Shown here one piece after another: positions 1-8,058 of a stretch of 20,088 bases of DNA. The notes below the pieces were generated by a model that had not been told where the DNA came from, searched no databases, and saw only the letters and a program-made list of their open reading frames with translations. Each line of letters starts with the position of its first letter. The first letter of the stretch is position 1. Source of the stretch: Thermomucor indicae-seudaticae (lineage: Eukaryota > Mucoromycota > Mucoromycetes > Mucorales > Lichtheimiaceae); NCBI GenBank assembly GCA_000787465.1, contig JSYX01000482.1, positions 1 through 20,088 on the forward strand. Direction: 5' to 3'. Both the position numbers and the translations under genes were made by a program.

Positions 1-53
1 CTGCTTGCCGCAAATCATAAGGACAAATCCAGTAGTTCAGATCGCAAAGAGAG

Positions 54-865
54 ATGGCAAGTGATTTTGTAGACAAAAGTCCGATCTTTTCGATAATTGA
101 CCTTATGGGAATTAGCCAAACAACAAGAAGCATACATTAAAGAACATTAAGAAGAGAGACCAAATTCATCCTTACTCTCGGAAAGCACAACAACTGGTTC
201 GTGTTCAGTTAAGGAAACAGAAGCAGGAACGAGCCAAACGGAGCCAGTCAAACAATCCAAAAGGTAGTACCAGGAGGAAGCTTCGTTGAGCCTTGCGTTA
301 AGTTGCATTTGCGTAGTCGAGCGGTGGCTGTGGTTCCGCTTTGCCCTAGACGACTCTTTACCCTGCGCTTCGAAAAAGCTTGTACACGAACTTATCGACA
401 TGTAAGGATTGAGTTGAGCCGAGAATAATCGCAACAGAAACTCATGCTTGGTTGAAAATAGGTATATTAAACGAAACGACGAAGAAATCGAAAAGCTTGA
501 AAAGCAGCGGCATAAGAGGGCACACAGCGTCAAATCACCACGGCAAGATCTATTGACAGCTTTAAAAGCATCGGAAGAGAACGAATATGTTTCAGGGTTC
601 GGTACGGCGTGGCATTCTGATATCCAAGAGAGTGAATAATCAGTTAACTGTGGGTGCAGAGATTCCCGAGCTGACGGATAGGGAAGTAGTCAAGTTATTA
701 CGAGCCTGGGATGGTGATGCAAACGGGATGCCCCTCATCAAAAAGGCCATGTATTACAAGGCTGATGCGGCAAAAGCCTCGGAGGAGGAGGAGGATTATA
801 GTATGGCAACGGATCAGAGTCCTGCAAGTACTAACGGTGACGCCGCTGAGATGGATACCAACTAA
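54..865 (+). CDS. TMA16: TMA16 family ribosome-biogenesis protein, five exons
   Basis: Exons read as 54-56, 116-263, 317-401, 462-601 and 660-865; the joined frame gives 193 residues, close to yeast (178) and human (203) TMA16. The family is a pre-60S ribosome assembly and translation-machinery-associated factor of nucleus and cytoplasm. Recognisable stretches, in order: IHPYSRKAQQL (residues 18-28, family IHPxSRKA), a basic helix, WLWFRFALD, ELIDMYIKRNDEEIEKLEKQR (family ELIERYL..ELEQI), and FEIPELTDREVVKLLRAWDG (family EIPDL..FxxWD), then an acidic Ser-rich tail. Every junction keeps frame. Exon 1 is the ATG alone before a GC-AG intron; an alternative first exon 54-68 with donor GTAGAC also keeps frame but would add four residues (ASDF) before the conserved MPN-like start. 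Family identity is strong; only the first exon is uncertain. Confidence 0.88.
57..115 (+). other. GC-AG intron in TMA16
   Basis: The intron begins GCAAGT directly after the ATG and ends in TTAG. It is phase 0 and restores an M-P-N-N-K-K start. The exon 2 frame is closed upstream by an in-frame TAG at 113-115, so some upstream exon is required. Confidence 0.6.
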
Positions 866-1217
866 TCATCTTGTCTCTTTCTGTGAGATATACATGCATC
901 ATCATCATCATCTCTCGTAAATGTTGTACATTGACATATATCAGACATGCATAAGCTGCTACATAATGCAAGATTCGGACGTTTTGGCAAAGGCTTCAAA
1001 ACTGTGTATGTCACTTGACGTTGATTGACGCCAAATTTTGCTCCAAGCAATTTAATTTGGCGTGCATAAGACCGTGCTTTCCAGAGGAGGGTATATATTT
1101 ACGCACGTCACTCGGGGAAACAGCACTGTGGCATGGACATGCGCCATATGGTGGTACCCAAAAGATGATGGGATCTAGAAAATGGGCGTTGGAGAAACCA
1201 ATGGGAATATTGCAAGC
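866..1217. other. Intergenic, tail-to-tail 3' regions
   Basis: This lies between the TMA16 stop and the end of the minus-strand orphan gene. It contains a short (CAT)n run near 895-913 just after TMA16. I see no gene, RNA gene or canonical AATAAA; the short open frames here have no protein-like character. Confidence 0.5.
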
Positions 1218-1682
1218 CTAATCGATATTTTCCCGAAATCTTTTTGCGCTAACTGGATTATTAAACAGGTCAAAGATTGCTTGTTTTTTCCATGTGAAGC
1301 ACCCAGTCTCACCGGGAATGCTGTCAACGCACAATCGCTGACCATTACATAAAACTTGCAACGGTACATTAGACACTGATGATAAGGGAATGAATTGAGA
1401 CGCTATTTTGCAAAGAGATTGAACAATCAGTGGTGGCAATGCAGTTTGAATTGGAAATTCCGTGCCGAAACTAAGATTATCAAATGTTTGACGTGTCTCG
1501 GTACGAAAAGTCAAAGCAGATTGATATCGAAGATCGTTTCTTCGATAATGCAGCAAATTGAAGTATGCTTTGAGAGCTCGGACGTACGGTTGACTGGCAT
1601 AAAGGCTCTTCTCCTAGTTGAATTTGTATTGGTCCGCCAACCATCCCGCGAGGGGAAATACCCTGTTTGACATAGCGAGCAT
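1218..1682 (-). CDS. Uncharacterised small protein, two exons (tentative)
   Basis: The supported part is a 132-codon open stretch, 1218-1613 on the minus strand, ending KRFRENID. It begins right after a TAG that can act as a splice acceptor (intron 1614-1661, 48 bases, GTATTT...CTAG). That joins to a short first exon 1662-1682 reading MLAMSNR, for about 138 residues. I do not recognise a family. The protein has mixed composition without low-complexity bias, including QPYVRALKAYFNLLHYRR and a Cys-containing segment LCNGQRLCVDSIPGETGCF. No signal peptide or membrane segment is evident. The start sits directly beside an alternating GC tract (1683-1710). It could be a lineage-specific gene or a remnant of something longer; the splice and start are the weakest parts. 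Confidence 0.4.
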
Positions 1683-1710
1683 CGCGTGCGTGCGCGCGCG
1701 GCGCGCGGGG
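1683..1710. repeat. Alternating purine-pyrimidine GC tract (Z-DNA-prone)
   Basis: Positions 1683-1700 alternate pyrimidine and purine without a break (CG and TG steps). After one slip at 1700/1701, alternation resumes to 1707, followed by a short G run. The composition is very unlike the surrounding DNA. Confidence 0.7.
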
Positions 1711-2602
1711 CAATTGTTCCTTCAAGCATTTACGATGTGCCCTGGAACGCCTATTTTCAAGGTTTATCCAGGCAACAATTACACACCGAATCTTCCGTGT
1801 AGAAAGCTATTGTAATTATCGTACGCCCCATTCTGCCCTGCGCGAATTTTGGGTGTCAAACCCCCCCTTCAGTGTAAAGCAAAAGATGAGTCTCGAGTCC
1901 ATCTCTTCTCCAGGCGCCAAAGGGGGAGGGAAGGGAATCCGTGTAGAAAGAGAGAGAGAGAAGCGATCAGGAATAATCGACCACATGCCCAAGAATGGCA
2001 ATTCCGAAATCTGTTGATGAGCATGAGCGCCCGCCCCCCTCTCATCTTGAACACTCCGTTACGCCCTCATCATTTTCTGTACTGTAGCTTGCATTTGTGG
2101 ACCTAGTAGTTCACTAATGCATGTCGATGATGTTTCCTCTCCGTAATACATGGAACTCGTTCCCTGTTTCTTATAACAGCGCCATCCAGCTTTCTTCAGC
2201 TTCAGAATAAGATCCGGGAACGTCGCACGATGTTTTTTCCCTCTCGTGTAACACGCATGCCTCGTGTTCCCTCTTTTATAGTCGGAAACGTGCCCATCAT
2301 CGCAAAGGGCACATGCAGAGTCAAGGCCAGATTTTCTCTCTCTTTAACATTAACGTTATATGATAAATACGAGGAAAAACCAAGTTATGATTCGAACATC
2401 TTGCTTTAAGAGAGACATTGGCAGAATATGCTTGAAAAAGATGTACCAAGCTCCCTTCCCTGTCCCGTATGAAACAAAGTCGGGACTACATATCGGCGAC
2501 GGGATCGGTGCCTTCTGGCGACCGAGATCGGGGAGGGGCGAGGGGACAGGAGGTTCGTTACAAGGGGAAACATTGGTAATACATACGACAAAGAAATATT
2601 CA
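1711..2602. other. Long intergenic region with low-complexity tracts
   Basis: Nearly 900 bases without a convincing gene. It holds a C run (about 1860-1867), a purine-rich stretch with a GA microsatellite (about 1946-1962), and a CT run near 2332-2343. Open frames here are short and compositionally poor. The right end is the likely promoter of the next gene. No RNA gene or mobile-element ends were seen. Confidence 0.5.
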
Positions 2603-2610
2603 TATATAAG
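2603..2610 (+). promoter_or_regulatory. TATA-like box
   Basis: TATATAAG lies 51 bases before the ATG at 2662. An ATG at 2612-2614 in another frame starts a short competing frame, so transcription would have to begin past it for efficient use of 2662. Confidence 0.35.
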
Positions 2611-2661
2611 GATGGCGTTCCATGCTTTTCTTACTCATTCATCCCATATACCCTGTCTCTC

Positions 2662-3210
2662 ATGTCGATACCACTCACAAAGGAAAACCTTGCACGCGTC
2701 GCATCCGATGATGAAGGCTCCTCACTACTCATGGAGCGTTATTACCAAGGATCTCCACGGTCCAAAAGCATTATGTCGACAACAACAACCACAGATACCG
2801 TGATGCCGTCGCCAAGACTCTTGCCCTTCCCATATCATAACGATTCCACCTTTTTACCAACCGCTGAACATCATCATCGGTGTTCTTCGCCGTATCAATC
2901 TTGGGCTGTTGCTGCTTCTACCCGACGTGCTAGCAGCGTCAGTGCCGAATGTCCTCCACCTCGTCGGCCCAGCCTAGCATCACCTCGACGCCAGACCAGT
3001 TCACCTCATCCGCTATCTTTCCAGCAACGTCATCGTATGTCCAGAAAACAGAAATCTGATTCAAAACGGAACTGGCTACGCCGACTCTGGAAGTTGTTCA
3101 CTCTGCGAAAACGGAAATCCGTCTCTATGGAAAGATCACCTGTATGGTACACCCAATTCAAAGCCAACCCTCCACCTCCTCCCGGCCTGGCAACAGCCAT
3201 CGCCGCTTAG
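2662..3210 (+). CDS. Uncharacterised basic Ser/Pro/Arg-rich protein, intronless
   Basis: A single exon of 182 codons plus stop. I do not recognise a family. The first 120 residues look disordered and are rich in Ser, Pro, Arg and His, with kinase-site-like RRASSVS. A highly basic segment follows at about residues 125-155, including KRNWLRRLWKLFTLRKRK. It alternates Trp/Leu/Phe with Arg/Lys and would suit an amphipathic membrane- or nucleic-acid-binding helix. The C-terminus carries a WYTQF motif and a run of five prolines. There is no signal peptide or membrane span. A TATA-like box upstream and an AATAAA about 145 bases downstream support a real transcript. Function is unknown; the basic-helix reading is inference. 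Confidence 0.6.
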   Translation: MSIPLTKENLARVASDDEGSSLLMERYYQGSPRSKSIMSTTTTTDTVMPSPRLLPFPYHNDSTFLPTAEHHHRCSSPYQSWAVAASTRRASSVSAECPPPRRPSLASPRRQTSSPHPLSFQQRHRMSRKQKSDSKRNWLRRLWKLFTLRKRKSVSMERSPVWYTQFKANPPPPPGLATAIAA

Positions 3211-3355
3211 AAAGAATTGCCTCCATACCATGTAACTTTACCATCCAATCCACATCATTGTACATTTCGTTTATGCATATGTATGACTTGTTACCAATAG
3301 TGATCTATATACTTATCTCCCCTTCCCGTTTCATGTTAGCTTTATAGATTCATCC

Positions 3356-3361
3356 AATAAA
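3356..3361 (+). terminator. Polyadenylation signal AATAAA
   Basis: AATAAA lies about 145 bases after the stop of the 182-residue protein, followed by a T-rich stretch. Confidence 0.5.
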
Positions 3362-3743
3362 TTCTAAAGCCATTGTCTTGATTTTTATGCTCTCCATCCA
3401 TGTCTGTGTTCAAAGCCAACTTGGCTGTGCCGATCCCTCGAGCGCTTTGTGATACTGATAATTTCGGTAATATTGATGGCTTGTGCGGCCACGAGCACAG
3501 AGCTGAGCACGCATCGAATCAAGGCTATTTGCCTGTATCACCCTCAGGATCATTTAACTTCATTAAACGTATCTTTATTAAAGCTGTGGACAGCGAGCAG
3601 GACGATTAATTGCGCCATTACATTGTTCAGCCAAGTCGCATGTTGCTTTTCGGATAATACTCAGTCTATAGTACTCATATTCACGCACATTACTGGAAAT
3701 AAATGATTGTAACGATACATTTGTTTGCTGTTTTGATGGACGT

Positions 3744-3749
3744 TTTATT
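3744..3749 (-). terminator. Polyadenylation signal AATAAA for RPT1
   Basis: On the minus strand AATAAA lies about 26 bases beyond the RPT1 stop codon. Confidence 0.55.
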
Positions 3750-3774
3750 GGAATCATCGCATGATGCAATTTTT

Positions 3775-5613
3775 CTAGTTCCACATGAGATACTGTCGGT
3801 TGAAATAATGGTAAGCATCCATTCCGTATTACTCTTCCAACATCAACCTTACCTTTGGTGTACTGGAAAACTTTTGGTAACCTTTGATGACTTTGTTGAC
3901 TGCTTCCAAAAAGTCTTTTTCGGTTGCAACCTGTGTCTTGGGGTCAGTTTTCATGCACGATGGCAATTGAGCTAATTGATATACCTTTCTTCGTGCACGG
4001 ATAGCAAACATACCCGCTTCCGTGCAGACACTCCTTAGTTCAGCACCCGTTGCATTGGGACATAATCGTGCAATAAGTTCATAGCGGATATCACGCTCAA
4101 CGCTCATACTCTTGGCGTGAATTCTAAGAATATGCGCGCGTCCCTATTTCCAAATGGGCTTCCTTAATTTCCTGTTCTGGTTATTATCAAAGAATCGTAC
4201 GCACCTCCAGATCTGGCAGACCAAATTCGACACGTCTGTCCAATCGACCGGGCCGAAGAAGGGCAGGGTCCAGTGTGTCAGGCCGGTTAGTTGCCATAAG
4301 CACCTTGATATTTCCACGAGGATCGAAACCGTCAAGCTGATTGATAAGCTCCAACATTGTACGCTGAACTTCGTTATCACCACCAGCCCCATCGTCGAAA
4401 CGCGCACCACCAATAGCATCGACTTCATCAAAAAAAATAATGCATGCTTTCTTCGTCCGTGCCATTTCGAACAGTTCTCGGACCATTCGTGCGCCCTCAC
4501 CCACATATTTCTGAACTAATTCTGATCCGATGACGCGAATGAACGTAGCATCCGTTCTGTTGGCTACGGCTCGAGCGCATAGCGTTTTGCCAGTTCCCGG
4601 AGGGCCATAAAGCAACACTCCTTTTGGTGGGTCAATACCCAGATTGACGAAACGCTCGGGTTGAAGAAGCGGCGTTTCCACGACTTCCCGCAATCGTTCA
4701 ATTTGTTCTTTGCAACCGCCTACATCACTGTATGTCACGTCGGGCTTCTCTTCAACTTGCATCATTGTTACTGATGGGTCGATTTTCGGAGGTAGTGGGA
4801 TTTGAATTTGGTATTTCGTACGGTCAACGCTTTGTATAGTCGTTAGTCTCAAAATATACCCAAAAATACCCATCGATATGTACCCAACCCGCATGCCTTC
4901 TTCGATATCTGTCGGTGACACGTGCCGAACCAGCTCTACAACAAATTTGGCAATTTGCTTGACATTGATAACATATTTTGGATCTTCGTTTGGTCCACCT
5001 TGAATGATCTTGGTACAGCGAGCCACCTATACCATCAAGAAAATACGAGATTTAAGCATAGGCATACAGTTAATATCGTCAAACTATATTCGGACCTGCA
5101 GTGGCTGTTCTTCTTGCATTCGTTGTTTATCGGCTGGAATATCCCACAGATTGGGTGCTGCTAAACCAGTGTCGGATTCCTTGACGCCTAGCAAAATCTG
5201 CATTAGCAACAGCATGACTCCATTGGCAACACCAACAAAGCTTACCAATCTTCTCATTTACACGCTTTTGTATGTCTTTGATGTCTTGCTCTAGCATTTT
5301 AAGCTCCTTTGCGTACGGACCTTGGCCCTACATCAGCAGTTTCAAGTTAGCCATCGTTTTCCTGGAGACTAGCACTCAACTTACATAGGTTTTCAGGAGT
5401 TTGATATCGCCCTCATCCAAAGCTACAACAATGTAATGGTTGGCAACTGCATTGAATCCCTTCCATTCGGGCACATACCGACTATCTTTTCGTCTTTGTC
5501 CTGGTCTTCGATGGGCTTGTCGTCTAGTATACGGATGGTAAAACGTCAACGGGGCTGAAAGACAAAACGGCTCCTCAGAACATACATTTTTCCCAGTCTT
5601 CTTTTGGAGGCAT
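3775..5613 (-). CDS. RPT1: 26S proteasome regulatory ATPase subunit Rpt1 (PSMC2), ten exons
   Basis: Exons in transcript order: 5586-5613, 5479-5523, 5385-5422, 5246-5327, 5096-5187, 4884-5026, 4205-4829, 3985-4143, 3853-3930 and 3775-3792. They join to 435 residues, against 433 in human PSMC2, and follow it end to end. Rpt1 is one of six AAA+ ATPases of the proteasome base ring that unfold and translocate ubiquitylated substrates. Visible in order: an N-terminal coiled coil (about residues 40-75), an OB-fold region, Walker A GPPGTGKT (218-225), Walker B IIFFDE (Asp277, Glu278), a sensor/arginine-finger region with LRPGRLDRR, and a C-terminal helical domain with STGAE-like [15 protein letters not shown]. 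The last exon encodes only YLMWN and the stop. All introns are GT-AG and 54 to 69 bases. The gene is divergent from uS3m, 191 bases apart. Identity is certain; individual splice sites are very likely. Confidence 0.96.
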
Positions 5614-5804
5614 AATGTGTATAATCGAGTTGATTGTAAGTAAAGAAGATCGAAGAATTACGTGTCGTGTTGGAACGTCATCCAACCAGCCAACCAGAAG
5701 AGGTAACTGAGTTCAAAGACGTCGTAGCGGGGACCTAAATGCGACAGCGGCAGCAGAAGCCACTCTGACCTGGGCAAAGAAAACAGTTTCTTTTCAAGCA
5801 AGCA
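5614..5804. promoter_or_regulatory. Shared divergent promoter, RPT1 and uS3m
   Basis: Only 191 bases separate the two start codons. It contains a GACGTC palindrome (5718-5723) and a short upstream frame beginning ATGCGACAG. I found no copy of the yeast proteasome element GGTGGCAAA on either strand and no clear TATA box. Confidence 0.5.
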
Positions 5805-6581
5805 ATGTCCAAAAGCATCAAGGCCCTGAGTTTAAAGGGCAAACAGGACTGGGAAACCTCCCTATTTTGCTTTTCCCGAAACGTTCGTAACAACATTTTG
5901 TGGGAAAAGGATGGAGCAGCCAAGACCGCACTTCGACACTTTTTTCAGAACCAGTTAACCTCGACACCACATATTCGCCATTCGCCTGCCCGCGTCGCCA
6001 TTCAAATGTATTACTATGCCGATCCCAACATTGGTTCACTGGAAAGCTTTAAACTGGAGCCACTGGAGAACCTGTTGAGAACGCTTTATCCCAACAAGTT
6101 TGTCGATTTGCGCGTCGTTCGCTTGCACTACCCTTATATGAATGCCGAGATCCTTGCGCAGTACCTGACTCACAATGCAAATACCAAACGTGCAGGATGG
6201 CCTTCTATCGGACGGCGGTGTCTTAAGGGTGTCCCGATTGTGAAGGCGCCATTGCCACACGATATGCCGTTTGCTACACAGTGGAACAGCTTATTACCGC
6301 ATGTCAACAACAGCCAGCTGACGTCTGCCATCCAGGGCATCAAGTTTCAAGTAACGGGACGACTTGGACGGACAAAGGGTGGTCGTGCGTCATCGACTCG
6401 TGGAGGTTTAGGCACGTTCCGGTTCACGAGCCATCGGTCCCTCGTAGATGTTGGCCGTCATACGTTCTCTAACAAGAACGGCAGTATCACTGTCAAGGTC
6501 TGGATCTCGACTGCATTATTTGGTGTACAGGCTCTGGCAAAACGCCTCGCACAAAAGTCTGCCACTCCGGCCAAACTATAG
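5805..6581 (+). CDS. Mitochondrial ribosomal protein uS3m (Rps3/Var1 type), nuclear-encoded
   Basis: A single exon encoding 258 residues. The second half carries signature blocks of the fungal mitochondrial Rps3/Var1 family: VVRLHYPYMNAEILAQYL (104-121), GIKFQVTGRLGRTKGGRAS (178-196), a positively charged RG-rich loop, and the terminal GSITVKVWIS (226-235). uS3 sits in the head of the mitochondrial small ribosomal subunit at the mRNA entry. In many fungi this gene (rps3 or VAR1) is in mtDNA. Here it lies between nuclear genes, uses TGG for all four Trp codons, and has balanced codon use, unlike AT-rich mitochondrial copies. The first 30 residues are basic (MSKSIKALSLKGK...) and could act as an import signal, which is inference. 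AATAAA follows four bases after the stop. It is divergent from RPT1. Confidence 0.85.
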   Translation: MSKSIKALSLKGKQDWETSLFCFSRNVRNNILWEKDGAAKTALRHFFQNQLTSTPHIRHSPARVAIQMYYYADPNIGSLESFKLEPLENLLRTLYPNKFVDLRVVRLHYPYMNAEILAQYLTHNANTKRAGWPSIGRRCLKGVPIVKAPLPHDMPFATQWNSLLPHVNNSQLTSAIQGIKFQVTGRLGRTKGGRASSTRGGLGTFRFTSHRSLVDVGRHTFSNKNGSITVKVWISTALFGVQALAKRLAQKSATPAKL

Positions 6582-6584
6582 ATC

Positions 6585-6590
6585 AATAAA
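6585..6590 (+). terminator. Polyadenylation signal AATAAA for uS3m
   Basis: AATAAA lies four bases beyond the TAG stop. Confidence 0.5.
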
Positions 6591-7072
6591 TTTCGTACAT
6601 AGAATGCCTCTTTGGGACTTGTCATGGAAGTTTGTCGCCTGAACTTGCTTGAACTGTTGGAGGAGCAACAACACTGTACAGCATATTGTGCACAGGTTCG
6701 TCCAGGCTATTGGGCCTGATACAAAGATCAGTTTTATTATTGTGTTTCCCCTCCATCGTTTTGATTACACACAGAGTCGCCAATTGATTGTCAAATAGTA
6801 CAGCAGACCGAGATATATATGCAGTCGTAAAAAAAGTTGATTATAATTGGCTCGGCATAACAATATGGCCTTTTTGGTAACGTAATGCGTTTGGGTACAG
6901 CTGTCCATGCCAAGACAAGTGCGGTTCTGTCACAGTATGCGATAAATGAGTATTGCGGTGCTACGGAAAGTTGCAGAGGTGTACGTACAAGGGTGGGTGT
7001 TGTGTACATGAGAGCAGTAATTGAGAGATCTTTGTCTGTGCGTTTGCGGGTGTGATTTTCCAGGATAAGAGC
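6591..7072. other. Intergenic, convergent 3' regions
   Basis: This lies between the ends of uS3m (plus) and the CCCH-RWD gene (minus). A minus-strand AATAAA (TTTATT at 6732-6737) may serve the latter. A 72-codon minus frame at 6791-7009 shows no family motif. No tRNA or other RNA gene seen. Confidence 0.45.
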
Positions 7073-7793
7073 TTATAAGGGGCTAGAGTTTGTATTCTGA
7101 TGGAGGTCCAATAATGTTGCAAAGTTAATGCTCAACCAGTCCAGCTGTTGAACAAGAGTGACGTGTCGTGGTTGATGCCATTCATGCTCCTCAAATGCGT
7201 TCTGTATAAACCTGCAACCCGCATGCAACATTTTCATTAACCGGGATATGTAACCCAACCCAGCGTGCGCGCCTTACCATTTTAGTTCGTTCGAGATATT
7301 AGGGTTCTGCAGACGGATACTGCATGGTGAATCCGGATAATCAAGGGGAATAACAAGATGCAAATGTAATTCTGATAAATCTCCTACATAGTATGCTAAA
7401 GGCAAAAAGATTTCCACAAGAGTGTAGGAATCGTTCACGCTTCAGAGGCAAGGTCAGTCGTGCAACGTCGAGCAAAAAAATAGGCGTCCTGTACCTTGTC
7501 CGGAGATAATGGACGTCATAAATTTTTTGGAGCTGATCGAGTTCAAGATCTCGTATTGCTTTCTGTAACGAGTGCGAATCTGTGGTGCTACCAGCAATGT
7601 GTTGAGGAGAAAATGCCCCTGGAGAATCGTCGATCGCGTCGCCAAAGAGGACGGCATGCGCGGAATTGTCCGGTTCGCCCTCGAGAGGCAAAATGTGTGC
7701 AAATGAGCAACTCTGGCCCGCTCTACAAATCCCCTGTGCAAAGAAACGACATGCGGTTGGGAATCGTTTCTGTGAATGTGAATTGGTGTACAT
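7073..7793 (-). CDS. CCCH zinc finger plus RWD domain protein, three exons
   Basis: Exons 7495-7793, 7278-7439 and 7073-7211 join in frame to 199 residues. Near the N-terminus is one CCCH finger with ligands Cys15, Cys23, Cys29 and His33 (C-x7-C-x5-C-x3-H), normally RNA-binding. After a Ser/Asp-rich linker comes an RWD-like fold. It starts with the helix RDLELDQLQKIYDVHYL, then strands ending in LHLVIPLDYPDSPCSIRL (the YPxxxP turn typical of RWD), and closes with helices including ISNELKWFIQNAFEEH and LVQQLDWLSINFATLLDL. A CCCH finger next to RWD is known at the N-terminus of DHX57-type DEAH helicases, but here no helicase follows. The function is unknown; an adaptor joining RNA to a protein partner is inference. 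The gene is divergent from SSD1. RWD is assigned by pattern, not by search. Confidence 0.75.
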
Positions 7794-8058
7794 TGAAGAG
7801 GAAAAAAGTGGAACAAAGTGCCACTAAGATTTTGGCCCCCACCCCTTTGCGGGCTTTCTTCCTGGTGGTTGCACAATTCGCGCGCTTACTTTATATCAAT
7901 CAGTCTGCTACACTTGTTGGGCTCTTCGGGCTTGTCGCTTTCTTTTCGCTTCAGTCCAGCACCCCCCACCCACACTGTCTTACTGACACTTTGGCTGCTC
8001 CTTTCACTTTCTTTTTTCTTGTACTCGACCCCTTCTGCCAGCATCATCCACCTTGCTG
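7794..8058. promoter_or_regulatory. Divergent promoter, CCCH-RWD gene and SSD1
   Basis: 265 bases between the two start codons. The half next to SSD1 (about 7950-8045) is strongly pyrimidine-rich, as is common just upstream of fungal start sites. TTTATATCAA near 7890 is a weak TATA-like site. Confidence 0.4.

Larger units (their letters stand above)
3211..3774. other. Intergenic, convergent 3' regions
   Basis: This separates the plus-strand 182-residue gene from the minus-strand RPT1. It contains polyadenylation signals for both (3356-3361 plus, 3744-3749 minus). Open frames of 69 to 85 codons between 3400 and 3706 show no recognisable motif. No RNA gene seen. Confidence 0.5.

Noticed and set aside
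147..533. 128-codon minus-strand frame over TMA16
   Set aside because: It lies opposite TMA16 exons 2 to 4, whose plus-strand translation matches the family block by block; the minus frame has no motif.
3400..3706. Plus-strand frames of 69 and 85 codons between the orphan gene and RPT1
   Set aside because: No motif, no clear start context, and they overlap the expected 3' regions of both neighbours.
6791..7009. 72-codon minus frame after the CCCH-RWD gene
   Set aside because: It sits in the 3' region, ends in low-complexity sequence, and no splice joins it to the gene, which already has a clean stop at 7073.
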